DNA of 64,000 bases from Azotobacter salinestris (GTDB lineage Bacteria > Pseudomonadota > Gammaproteobacteria > Pseudomonadales > Pseudomonadaceae): assembly GCF_009363155.1 (NCBI RefSeq), contig NZ_CP045302.1, positions 3,455,001-3,519,000 on the forward strand, given 5' to 3'. The first letter of the stretch is position 1. Each line of letters starts with the position of its first letter. The position numbers were made by a program, and so were the translations under genes. This document shows, piece by piece, positions 46,753-54,776 of the stretch. The notes beneath the pieces were generated by a model. The model ran no database searches. It saw only the letters and a program-made list of their open reading frames with translations, and had not been told where the DNA came from.

Positions 46753-47662
46753 GGGTTTGTCTGAAAAGTCGATTTGGCTAAAATGCCGCCTCCGTTGTTC
46801 CGAGCGCAGCCATGTCAGGCCGTTACGAGATTTCTGCCCAGCGCTGGGCGATGATCGAAGCCATCGTTTCTCCCCCTCAACGCATGGGCCGCCCCCGGCG
46901 AGATGACCGCCAGATGCTCAACGGCATCTTCTGGATTCTGTGCTCAGGGGCCAAGTGGCGCGATCTTCCCGAGCGTTATGGCCCCTGGAAGACGGTATAT
47001 CAGCGCTTCAGGCTGTGGCGTGACAACGGCACCTTCGAGCAGGTGCTGCGGCATCTGCATCTGCGTCTGCGTGAGGACGGCTTTATCGACCTGGATACCT
47101 GGATGGTCGACTCAACGTCGATTCGGGCCACCAGAGCCGCCAGCGGTGCGAGAAAAAAAGGGGCCTGCAAGAGCCGCAGCACCAATGTCTCGGCCGAAGC
47201 CGTGGTGGGCTGACCACCAAGCTTCATCTGGCCTGTGACAGCAACGGGTATCCGCTGGCAGTGATGCTTTCACCCGGGCAGGACGCCGACTCGCGCTATT
47301 TCATGCCCTTGCTTGAGCAGATCAGCCTGCCTGGCAGCCAGGGTCGTCCGCGCAAGCGCTGCCGGTATGTACTGGCTGACAAAGGCTACGACAGCGAAAG
47401 CCTGCGCCAATACTGCGACCGGTATGGCATGAAGCCCATCATTCCCTTACGCAAGATGCACCGTAAGCCTCGACCGGGCTTGCCTCGCCTATTTGACAGA
47501 CCGCAGTACCAAAAGCGCAACGCCATTGAACGACTGTTCAGTTGGCTCAAGGAAAAGCGCCGTCTTTGCACCCGTTATGACAAGCTGGCCAGCAGTTTCA
47601 AGGCCATGGTCACGCTGGCCTGCATCGAAAAATGCTTACGTGCCGACTTTTCAGACAAACCC
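46753..47662 (+). mobile_element. IS5-family (IS427 group) insertion sequence
   Basis: A 910-bp element with perfect terminal repeats GGGTTTGTCTGAAAAGTCG, flanked by TA on both sides (46751-46752, 47663-47664). It has a two-frame transposase with an A7 slippage site. The right TA is also the left target site of the adjoining IS630 element. Confidence 0.9.
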
Positions 47663-47665
47663 TAG
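46812..47665 (+). CDS. IS427-group transposase made by -1 frameshift (OrfA/OrfB)
   Basis: OrfA (46812-47213, 133 residues) has GRPRRDDRQMLNGIFWILCSGAKWRDLPERYG and DTWMVDSTSIRA with the first catalytic Asp. OrfB, in the -1 frame, continues QEPQHQCLGRSRGGLTTKLHL, then VLADKGYDSES and KRNAIERLFSWLKEKRR with the second Asp and Glu. The frames meet at a run of seven A followed by GGGG (47153-47163), a classic -1 slippery site. The fused protein would be about 284 residues. Its TAG stop uses the flanking TA plus the first G of IS630. Confidence 0.88.
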
Positions 47666-48847
47666 TGTGGTGAATCACAACTACTCAGGATAAGTCTTGT
47701 CTGCCGCGGAGCTGGCAGAGTTTTTTCGGAGGGCATGCGATGAAAACAGGCCGCCCAGCCGTTCGGATCGAACTGACCGAACAAGAGCATGCCGAACTCA
47801 CCCGCCGCCGAGCCAGGCACAAGGGGCCTGCCGATATGCAGCTGCGCGCCGAGATCATTCTGTTCTGCGCTCGAGGCGAGTCCGGCTCTTCCATTGCTCG
47901 ACGGCTCGGCATTACGGCGCAAACCGTTTCGAGGTGGCGCCTTCGCTTCGCCCGTTTGGGCCTGCAAGGCCTCAATGACGAGCCGCGCTCAGGCCGCCCA
48001 CGCAGCATCAGTGATGAAAAGGTCCAGGAAGTGGTCGACCGGGTGCGGCAGACCCGGCCCGACGATGCCAGCCATTGGAGCTCGCGCCGGATGAGCAAGG
48101 CCACCCATATTTCACCGGCGAGCGTACAGCGTATCTGGCGAGCCTTCGGGCTCAAGCCTCACCTGGAGCACACCTTCAAGCTGTCCACCGATCCTGCCTT
48201 TGTCGACAAGGTGCAGGATATCGTAGGGCTCTACCTGAATCCGCCGGATAAAGCGCTGGTACTGTGCGTCGATGAGAAAAGCCAGATCCAGGCGCTCAAT
48301 CGAACACAGCCGGGGCTGCCGCTGGAGCCTGGGTATCCGGCGACCCGTACCCATGATTATCAGCGCCATGGCACGACGTCCTTGTTTGCCGCCCTGGATG
48401 TGGCCACCGGCGAGGTGATCGGACGTCTCAAGCGCCGTCACCGCAGCGCAGAATTCCTGGAGTTTCTCAGGGCCATCGAGGAAACGGTCGAGAGCGACAA
48501 GGCCATACACCTGATCATGGATAACTATGCCGTGCACAAGACCGACAAGGTGCGTGCCTGGCTTGTCGCACACCCGCGTTATCACGTGCATTTCACCCCG
48601 ACGTCTGCGTCATGGCTGAATCTGGTGGAGCGCTTTTTCTCGATGCTCACCCAGAAGTGGATAAAGCGCCAGGCCCATACCAGCGTGAAGGATCTCGAGC
48701 AGTCCATCGAGTATTACCTGGCGACCTACAACCAGAATCCAAGGCCCTTCCGCTGGCGTAAGGGAGCAGGTGAAATCCTGGCCTCTGTCGGCAGGGCTGC
48801 TCGAGCCTTGCAAATAAATAATGAAGCGAACTTGTGATTCACCACAC
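47665..48847 (+). mobile_element. IS630-family insertion sequence
   Basis: A 1,183-bp element with perfect 16-bp terminal repeats GTGTGGTGAATCACAA, flanked by the TA duplication typical of IS630/Tc1 elements (47663-47664, 48848-48849). It contains one intact transposase gene. Confidence 0.93.
47740..48837 (+). CDS. IS630-family transposase
   Basis: A 365-residue DDE transposase: helix-turn-helix [25 protein letters not shown] near 50-75, a winged-helix region, then catalytic Asp in [18 protein letters not shown], Asp in [15 protein letters not shown] and Glu in [19 protein letters not shown]. Full length and uninterrupted, so likely functional. Low-GC tail codons before the stop overlap the right end of the element. 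Confidence 0.95.
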   Translation: MKTGRPAVRIELTEQEHAELTRRRARHKGPADMQLRAEIILFCARGESGSSIARRLGITAQTVSRWRLRFARLGLQGLNDEPRSGRPRSISDEKVQEVVDRVRQTRPDDASHWSSRRMSKATHISPASVQRIWRAFGLKPHLEHTFKLSTDPAFVDKVQDIVGLYLNPPDKALVLCVDEKSQIQALNRTQPGLPLEPGYPATRTHDYQRHGTTSLFAALDVATGEVIGRLKRRHRSAEFLEFLRAIEETVESDKAIHLIMDNYAVHKTDKVRAWLVAHPRYHVHFTPTSASWLNLVERFFSMLTQKWIKRQAHTSVKDLEQSIEYYLATYNQNPRPFRWRKGAGEILASVGRAARALQINNEANL

Positions 48848-48849
48848 TA

Positions 48850-49114
48850 GGGTCTGTTGATGTTTTGGCGTGAGCCGCGTTGCCGCGCCAAATGCCGCCA
48901 GGCAAGGCGCAGGGCGCCGGCAATGGTCATTCCCTTGCCAAGCCCTGCAACGCCGCATGGCGGCATTTGGCGCGCAACCCGCAGGGACGGGGCCCGTTTG
49001 GCGCAGCACGGCGTCGCTCGTCGTTCATTTGGAGTGACCAAACTTCTCTCCTCATTCCTTGTTCTGCGCCAAACGGGCCTCCGTCGCGGCCTACGCCAAA
49101 ATGTCAACAGACCC
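48850..49114. repeat. Structured palindromic repeat, copy B (MITE-like)
   Basis: A 265-bp element ending GGGTCTGTTGATGTTTTGG and inverse, flanked by TA (48848-48849, 49115-49116). It is copy A in the opposite orientation plus an inner 90-bp insert, itself bounded by an inverted repeat (CGCGCCAAATGCCGCCA with TGGCGGCATTTGGCGCG). A small open frame inside is not a credible gene. Confidence 0.88.
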
Positions 49115-49251
49115 TAGCATGGACATATCCGCTAATGCGACCTGAAGCTAGGCGACGACCGATAAACCTTTGGTTAGTATGGTCTTAGCAAATCTGCAGT
49201 ATTGACGATGCGCACTGCATCACCATTTCGTTTCGCTGCGAGCGTACTGCC

Positions 49252-50196
49252 ATGATCGCGATTGCCAAGGGGTTGCTGGGACGGCTGCCGGTAATACACC
49301 CACGGATATGGATCGCGCTGTTGCTGAGTCTGCTGCTGGTGCAGCAGGTGCAAGACCGGCAACTCGACGAGCGCCTGTATTTCTGGGCGAAGAACGCCTG
49401 GCTCGAGGTCTGTGCCCAGGGTCTCGACTTCTGCCTGTCGGACTACGAGGTGCGCCTCGAGGCGCTGCCGGTCGCCGGCGTGCGCAACAACCTCTCCGGG
49501 CTGAGCTACGACGACGAGCGCAATCACCTGTGGGCGGTGATCAACAATCCCGAAGAGCTGCTCGCCCTGAGCACCGAGGGCGAGGTGCTGGCGCGCTATC
49601 CGCTGGAGGGCTTCAAGGACGTCGAGGGTGTGGCCTACCTCGGCGGCGACCTGCTGGTGTTCACCGAGGAGCGCGACCAGGCGCTGGTCGCCGTGCCGGT
49701 GCCGACCGCTCCCGGCGCTCTGGTGCGCAAGGATTACCGGGCGCTGGCCCTGGGCTTCGACAATCCCGACGGCGACAACCGCGGTTTCGAGGGCGTCGCC
49801 TATGACCGCCGCGGCGACCGCCTGTTCGTGGTCACCGAGCATTCGCCGCTCAAGCTCTACGAGATCCGCGGCTTCAAGGCCAGCCTGTCCGGCAACTTCA
49901 ACCTCAAGGTGCTCGACCGTTCCGCCTGGCTGAACGAGAAGTTCGTCGGCACCGGCCTGTCCTCGGTGGAGTACGACCAGAGCAGCGACCACCTGATCCT
50001 GCTCAGCGACGAGTCGCGGATGCTGGTGGAGCTGGACGACCGGGGAGACACGGTCAGCCTGCGCTCCCTGTGGCACGGCTCCGCGGGGCTCAAGAAAAAC
50101 GTCCCCCAGGGCGAGGGGCTGGCCCTGGACGAATACGGCCGGCTCTACATGGTCAGCGAGCCGAATCTGTTCTACGTCTTCGATCGCGAGGACTGA
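49252..50196 (+). CDS. SdiA-regulated family protein, copy 1
   Basis: A 314-residue protein with an N-terminal membrane anchor (RIWIALLLSLLLVQQV) and a beta-propeller-like SdiA-regulated domain: NNLSGLSYDDERNHLWAVINNPEELLALSTEGEVLARYPLEGFKDVEGVAYLGGDLLVFTEERDQ, then NRGFEGVAYDRRGDRLFVVTEHSP and VPQGEGLALDEYGRLYMVSEPNLFYVF. The family is widespread and uncharacterised. It is about 75-80% similar to the gene at 50874 and is the first half of a tandem duplication. The upstream 75 bases also match those before copy 2. Confidence 0.85.
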   Translation: MIAIAKGLLGRLPVIHPRIWIALLLSLLLVQQVQDRQLDERLYFWAKNAWLEVCAQGLDFCLSDYEVRLEALPVAGVRNNLSGLSYDDERNHLWAVINNPEELLALSTEGEVLARYPLEGFKDVEGVAYLGGDLLVFTEERDQALVAVPVPTAPGALVRKDYRALALGFDNPDGDNRGFEGVAYDRRGDRLFVVTEHSPLKLYEIRGFKASLSGNFNLKVLDRSAWLNEKFVGTGLSSVEYDQSSDHLILLSDESRMLVELDDRGDTVSLRSLWHGSAGLKKNVPQGEGLALDEYGRLYMVSEPNLFYVFDRED

Positions 50197-50349
50197 CCCG
50201 CTCGCCGTTTCCGCCGCTGTTGCCGGCTCGTCCGGCAGTTCTCCTTTCCCGCCTTCGCCACTGTCCGCCCATGTCGGGCAGGCGTCTGCCGCTGCCTCCA
50301 GGAAAGTTACCCCCTGTTCTTGAGTACCTTTGCGGGTTAGATTAATTTT

Positions 50350-50364
50350 TGGAATGTGATTCTA
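50350..50364. promoter_or_regulatory. IclR-box-like palindrome, site 1
   Basis: TGGAATGTGATTCTA, a near copy of the palindrome at 52059 with one arm mutated. It precedes the truncated flavoprotein copy at 50450 at the same relative position, in an A/T-rich patch. Confidence 0.6.
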
Positions 50365-50449
50365 TAATTTTTATAGGGCTCCCGCCTGCCTGTCCGGCGT
50401 GCAGGGCGGCGGGCGTCCGGCTTCCCGAACCGCCAGAGGACCCATAACA

Positions 50450-50545
50450 ATGAGAACGAGCCTTCAAGAGATTCAGGACGGCGAGCGCTTCGACATCGTC
50501 GGTGCCGATGGCGCCGGGATGTCGGCCGCCCCGAACTTGAAATAA
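50450..50545 (+). pseudogene. Truncated first copy of the flavoprotein gene
   Basis: Reads MRTSLQEIQDGERFDIVGADGAGMSAAPNLK and stop. The first 26 residues equal those of the gene at 52146 except that two Val codons are lost and the FAD-binding GAGGAG became GADGAG. Similarity ends near 50530, where sulP-like sequence begins. The 75 bases upstream also match those before the full gene. Confidence 0.85.
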
Positions 50546-50745
50546 GCGGCGCCGATCTACAGCAGGCCGTGCTTCTTCTCCAGGGTGATCATCGGCAGCG
50601 CCATGGCGCCGGTGACCACGGCGATGCGGAGGGAGGTGTGGAAGCCGACCCTGGGGCGCTTCGCGGGCGAGGGGCGGGGGAGGGGGAGCGCTATGGCGGC
50701 GTGGGCAGCCAGAGGGCGGTGGAGCGGTCGGGCGTGAGTGCTTCG
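50546..50745 (-). pseudogene. Remnant of a second sulP gene and its upstream region
   Basis: On the minus strand the sequence reads VGFHTSLRIAVVTGAMALPMITLEKKHGLL, matching parts of the SulP protein ([12 protein letters not shown] and [18 protein letters not shown]) with an internal deletion. Bases near 50690-50730 match the region just upstream of the intact sulP (46665-46700; shared AGCGCTATGGCGGCGTGGGC). It is the left edge of the second duplicate unit. Confidence 0.8.
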
Positions 50746-50873
50746 ATTTCCGGCTGGCCGGATCTTGTACGGAAACACTCGGTAACGCGACCGACGGTGG
50801 CGATCGCTAGCAAATCTGTAGCATGCAGAGTGTCTAGTACATCACGACTTCTTCCGCTGCGAGCGATGACTTC

Positions 50874-51872
50874 ATGGGCGCCATCATCAAGGGGCTGCTG
50901 GGAAGTACGAGGCTGTGGGCAGGCAAGCGGCTTTTGCGAGGCAGGACACTGCTGGGAAGGCGGCCAGTCGCTCGCCTCTGGGTCTGGGGGCTGTCGTTCC
51001 TGGGCCTGGCGCTGGCGTATCAGGTGCGTGCCGAGCACCTCGACGAGCGTCTGTATTTCTGGCTCAAGACCTCCTGGCAAGCGGAGCGCTGGGAAGGGCA
51101 CAGCCTCTGGCTGCCGGACTACCGGGTGCGGATCGAGGCCATGCCGATCCCCGGCATGCATCACAATCTCTCCGGCCTGACCTATGACGACGAGCGCCAC
51201 CACCTGTGGGCCGTGCTCAACAATCCGGAAGAGCTGATCGCCCTGAGCGTCGCGGGCGAGGTGCTGGCGCGCTATCCGCTCGAGGGGTTCAGGGACGTCG
51301 AGGGCGTGGCCTACCTCGGCGACGGCCTGCTGCTGTTCACCGAGGAGCGCGACCAGGCGCTGGTCGCCGTGCCGATACCGCAGCAGTCCGGCGCGCTGCG
51401 GCGCGAGGACTACCGGGCGCTGACCCTGGGCCTCGGCAACGACGACGGCGACAACCGCGGCTTCGAGGGGGTCGCCTACGACCGCGCCGGCGACCGCCTG
51501 TTCGTGGTCAAGGAGCACTCGCCGCGCAAGCTCTACGAGATCCGCGGCTTCAAGGCCAGCCTGTCCGGCGACTTCAACCTCGAGGTGATCGATCACGACG
51601 CCTGGCTGCGCCGCAAGAATCTGGCCAGCGACCTTTCCTCCGTGGAGTACGACCGGAGCAACGGCCATCTGGTCCTGCTCAGCGACGAGGCGCGGCTGAT
51701 GCTGGAGTTGGACGGCAAGGGGAAAATGGTCAGCTTCCGCTCCCTCAGGGGCGGTTTTGCCGGGCTGAAGAAGAGCGTCCCGCAAGGCGAGGGCATCGCC
51801 CTGGACGAGCGCGGCAACCTGTATGTCGTCAGCGAGCCGAACCTGTTCTACGTCTTCAAGCGCAAGGATTGA
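50874..51872 (+). CDS. SdiA-regulated family protein, copy 2
   Basis: A 332-residue paralog of the protein at 49252 with the same propeller motifs (HHNLSGLTYDDERHHLWAVLNNPEELIALSVAGEVLARYPLEGFRDVEGVAYLGDGLLLFTEERDQ; NRGFEGVAYDRAGDRLFVVKEHSP; VPQGEGIALDERGNLYVVSEPNLFYVF). The N-terminal part is longer and more divergent, with a membrane segment (VWGLSFLGLALAYQV) near 45-60. It lies 273 bases upstream of the intact flavoprotein gene. Function unknown; the pairing with that gene is older than the duplication. Confidence 0.85.
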   Translation: MGAIIKGLLGSTRLWAGKRLLRGRTLLGRRPVARLWVWGLSFLGLALAYQVRAEHLDERLYFWLKTSWQAERWEGHSLWLPDYRVRIEAMPIPGMHHNLSGLTYDDERHHLWAVLNNPEELIALSVAGEVLARYPLEGFRDVEGVAYLGDGLLLFTEERDQALVAVPIPQQSGALRREDYRALTLGLGNDDGDNRGFEGVAYDRAGDRLFVVKEHSPRKLYEIRGFKASLSGDFNLEVIDHDAWLRRKNLASDLSSVEYDRSNGHLVLLSDEARLMLELDGKGKMVSFRSLRGGFAGLKKSVPQGEGIALDERGNLYVVSEPNLFYVFKRKD

Positions 51873-52058
51873 GCCAGCCGGCGATGCCTGCGCTGGCCAG
51901 ACCTGTCCCGGAAGCCGTCAGTCTTCCCACCGTTCATTTCCTTCTGCGTGTCGTCTCTCTTGCTCGCCGTGGTCCGTTCCCGCCATCGGCGGGCATCGGC
52001 AGTGTCCTGAAAAAGTGGAACTCTGTTCTTGAAGGCTTGCCAGGCTTTGTTTGTTTTC

Positions 52059-52073
52059 TGGAATGAAATTCCA
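52059..52073. promoter_or_regulatory. IclR-box-like palindrome, site 2
   Basis: TGGAATGAAATTCCA is a palindrome (6-bp arms, 3-base centre) close to the IclR consensus TGGAAATnATTTCCA. It lies 72 bases before the flavoprotein ATG. Related sites are at 50350 and 54898. Confidence 0.6.
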
Positions 52074-52145
52074 AAAATAAAAAGCTCGCCTGTCCTGCAG
52101 GGCGGCGGACAGCCGGCTTCCAGACCCGCCAGGAGACCCATAACA

Positions 52146-53873
52146 ATGAGAACGAGCCTTCAAGAGATTCAGGACGGCGAGAGCTTCGACATCGTCGTCG
52201 TCGGCGCCGGCGGCGCCGGTATGTCGGCCGCGCTGTTCGGCGCGCTGCAGGGCGCCAAGGTGCTGCTGCTGGAGAAGACCGAGTACGTCGGCGGCACCAC
52301 GGCGTTTTCCGCCGGCACCACCTGGATTCCGGGCAGCCACCATGCGGCCGAGATCGGCGTGCACGACGACAGCCTGGCCAAGGCCGGCGGCTACCTCGAT
52401 CTGGCGGTCGGCGAGCGTTCCCGCGCCGAGCTGCGCCGGGCGTTCCTGGAGAACGGGCCGAAGGCGGTCAAGGCCATCGAAACCGGCACCTCGGTGCGCT
52501 ACCGCGCCCGTCCGCTGCACCCGGACTACATCTCCGACCTCGAGGGCTCGACCCTGCGCGGCCGCGCCCTGGAGCCGCTGCCCTTCGACGGCCGGCTGCT
52601 CGGCGAGCGCTTTCGTCTGATACGCCCGCCGATCCCCGAGTTCACCGTGCTCGGCGGGATGATGATCGACCGCGACGACGTCAACCACCTGCTCAAGCTG
52701 ACCCGCTCCTTCGCCTCGTTACGCCACGCGGTCAAGCTGCTCTCCCGGCATGCCCTGGACCGCCTGCGCCATCCGCGCGGCACGCGCCTGGTGATGGGCA
52801 ACGCGCTGATCGCCAGCCTCCTGCATTCGCTGGACGCGCGCGGCGTGCCGGTGCTCACCGAATGCCGGCTCGAGCGCCTGGAGCGCGACGCCGGCGGCAT
52901 CGAGGCGGTCGAGGTGACGCAGAAGGGCGTGAAGCGGCGGATCGTCGTCAAGGGCGGGGTGATCCTCGCCTCCGGCGGCTTCAACCGCCATCCCGAGCGG
53001 CGCCGGGCGCTGCTGCCGGGCAGCGAGCCGCAGTGGTGTCCGGGGGCTCCGGGGCACACCGGGCAGGCCCACGATCTCGCCGAAGCGGTGGGCGCGCGCT
53101 ACGGCACGCCGGGGCTGAGCCATGCCTTCTGGGCGCCGGTGTCGATCCGCAGGCGCGCCGACGGCAGCACCGCGGCGTTCCCGCACTTCATCCTCGACCG
53201 CGGCAAGCCGGGGATGATCACCGTCGACCGCGACGGGAAGCGCTTTCTCAACGAGTCCACCTCCTACCACCTGTTCGGCCTCGGCATGCGCGAAGCCGGG
53301 GTGGCGCCGGCCTATCTGGTCACCGACGCCGAGGGCCTGCGCAAGTACGGCCTGGGCATGGTGCGCCCGGGCGGCAAGGGGCTGAAGCCATTCCTCGCCG
53401 ACGGCTACCTGACCGAGGGCGCGACCCTGGCGGAGCTGGCCGGGCGGCTGGGCATCGACGCCGCCGGGCTGCAGGACAGCGTGCGCAAGATGAACGAATA
53501 CGCACGTACCGGCGTCGACCTGGACTACCGGCGCGGCACCACCGACTACCAGCGGGTCAACGGCGATGCCGCGCAGCAGCCCAACCCCAACCTCGGGCCG
53601 ATCGGCAGCGCGCCCTTCTATGCGGTGCGTCTGTATCCCGGCGACATCGGCGCCGCCACCGGCTTCGCCACCGATACCGATGCCCGCGTGCTGGACAAGG
53701 CCGATGCGCCGATCGACGGCCTCTACGCGGTCGGCAACGACATGCACTCGATCATGGGCGGCACCTACCCGGGACCGGGCATCACCCTGGGGCCGGGCCG
53801 GGCCTGGCCTTCGCCTATCTCGCCGCGCAGCACGCCGTGGCGCGGGCCCGGGCGCCTCGCGGCGAGGACGTGA
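52146..53873 (+). CDS. FAD-dependent oxidoreductase of the fumarate reductase/ketosteroid dehydrogenase family
   Basis: A flavoprotein with the FAD Rossmann motif VVVGAGGAGMSAALFGALQGAKVLLLEKTEYVGGTTAFSAGTTWIPG (glycines at 20-25). The C-terminal FAD segment is LYAVGNDMHSIMGGTYPGPGITLGP. That second motif and the substrate-domain residues (HFILDRGKPGMITVDRDGKRFLNES) suit a KstD/fumarate-reductase type dehydrogenase. At 53790-53804 there are three GGGCC units; with two, the frame would continue LAFAYLAAQHAVARA and end at 53890, as homologs do. As given, the protein (575 residues) has an altered tail after about residue 550. Substrate unknown. An operator-like palindrome lies upstream. Confidence 0.85.
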   Translation: MRTSLQEIQDGESFDIVVVGAGGAGMSAALFGALQGAKVLLLEKTEYVGGTTAFSAGTTWIPGSHHAAEIGVHDDSLAKAGGYLDLAVGERSRAELRRAFLENGPKAVKAIETGTSVRYRARPLHPDYISDLEGSTLRGRALEPLPFDGRLLGERFRLIRPPIPEFTVLGGMMIDRDDVNHLLKLTRSFASLRHAVKLLSRHALDRLRHPRGTRLVMGNALIASLLHSLDARGVPVLTECRLERLERDAGGIEAVEVTQKGVKRRIVVKGGVILASGGFNRHPERRRALLPGSEPQWCPGAPGHTGQAHDLAEAVGARYGTPGLSHAFWAPVSIRRRADGSTAAFPHFILDRGKPGMITVDRDGKRFLNESTSYHLFGLGMREAGVAPAYLVTDAEGLRKYGLGMVRPGGKGLKPFLADGYLTEGATLAELAGRLGIDAAGLQDSVRKMNEYARTGVDLDYRRGTTDYQRVNGDAAQQPNPNLGPIGSAPFYAVRLYPGDIGAATGFATDTDARVLDKADAPIDGLYAVGNDMHSIMGGTYPGPGITLGPGRAWPSPISPRSTPWRGPGRLAART

Positions 53874-53904
53874 AGTCCGCCGTCGCCTGAGTGGCGTCAC
53901 ACCG

Positions 53905-53941
53905 AAAAAAGCCCCGCCGGGATTCCCGGCGGGGGCTTTTT
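53905..53941. terminator. Bidirectional terminator
   Basis: AAAAAA, then GCCCCGCCGGG pairing with CCCGGCGGGGGC around ATT, then TTTTT. It serves the flavoprotein gene on the plus strand and the isomerase-like gene on the minus strand. Confidence 0.9.
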
Positions 53942-53960
53942 CATTCAGTGGGTTTTCCCT

Positions 53961-54776
53961 TCAGCCGCGCACGCCCTCCACCAGCGCCCTGGCCGCCTGC
54001 AGGGCGGCGCGGGCCCAGGCTTCGGGGCCCATTTCGGCGACGCGCCGGTCGTTGGGGATCTCGATGCTCACCGGCAGCCCGACCGGCAGCTCGCGCCACA
54101 GGCGGCGCAGGTCGATGCCGCCCTCGCCGGGCAGCAGGCGCTCGCCGCGGGCGGCCTGGATCAGGGCCTCGGTGGTGGTCGGGCGCTCGGCGGGGCCGTC
54201 GCAGATCTGCGCGTAGTGCAGCCACTCGGCAGGGATCTCGGCCAACTGCTCGAAGCGGCTGGCCGAGCGGTCGAAGTGCAGGGCGTCGACCAGGATGCCG
54301 CCGTTGCGGCGGTCGGCGCGGCGGACGATGCGCAGGGCGCTGTCCAGGTCGCGCACCGGAGTCCAAGGCATGAACTCCAGATCGGCCGACAGGCCGAACG
54401 GCAGCATGGCGTCGCACAGGCGCGCGTAGTGCTCGATCAGGCGCTCCTCCTCGGGATCGTCGCCGGCCACCAGCACGGCCTTGGCGCCCAGCTCGGCGCC
54501 GGTTTCCAGGAAGGGCAGGTAGCGCTCCAGCTCGAACTCCGCACCGATGCGGATCAGCTCCAGGTCGAAGATGCGCACGCCGGTGTCGTTCATCCGCGCC
54601 AGGGTCTCGCGCAGCATCGGCTTGTCGGTCATCAGCGGGTAGGCCACGGCGCCTGGCGCCACCGGCAGCAGGCGCACGCCGGCCTGATCGTAGCCGGTGC
54701 ACGCCGCCAGTTCGATCATCTGCGGCGGACTCAGCTGCAGGGCGGTGAGCTGGGCGATGGAGTAGGTCGGTTGCAT
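53961..54776 (-). CDS. Sugar phosphate isomerase/epimerase family TIM-barrel protein
   Basis: A 271-residue protein of the xylose-isomerase-like TIM-barrel family (AP endonuclease 2 fold). It shows the repeated strand ends IFDLELIRIG, KAVLVAGDDPEEERLIEHYARL, LSADLEFMPWTPVRDLDSALRIV, GILVDALHFDRS, and VSIEIPNDRRVAEMGPEAWARA with metal-ligand Glu/Asp/His. Members act on sugars, inositols or dehydroshikimate-like acids; the substrate is not evident. It converges with the flavoprotein gene and has the same upstream palindrome, which suggests joint control and a shared pathway. Confidence 0.82.
   Translation of the reverse strand: MQPTYSIAQLTALQLSPPQMIELAACTGYDQAGVRLLPVAPGAVAYPLMTDKPMLRETLARMNDTGVRIFDLELIRIGAEFELERYLPFLETGAELGAKAVLVAGDDPEEERLIEHYARLCDAMLPFGLSADLEFMPWTPVRDLDSALRIVRRADRRNGGILVDALHFDRSASRFEQLAEIPAEWLHYAQICDGPAERPTTTEALIQAARGERLLPGEGGIDLRRLWRELPVGLPVSIEIPNDRRVAEMGPEAWARAALQAARALVEGVRG

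Noticed and set aside
33955-49114. Composite transposon carrying ldhA, yciH, speA and the MATE gene between IS elements
   Set aside because: The flanking IS belong to different families (IS5/IS481/IS66 against IS427/IS630), and each has its own target duplication, so the interval does not move as a unit.
48857-49117. An 86-codon open frame on both strands in the repeat copy B
   Set aside because: It lies wholly in a palindromic non-coding element and has no ribosome-binding site or family similarity.
50569-51180. A 203-codon frame overlapping the sulP remnant and the second SdiA-regulated gene
   Set aside because: It runs through decayed sequence into another frame of a real gene and has no coherent domain.
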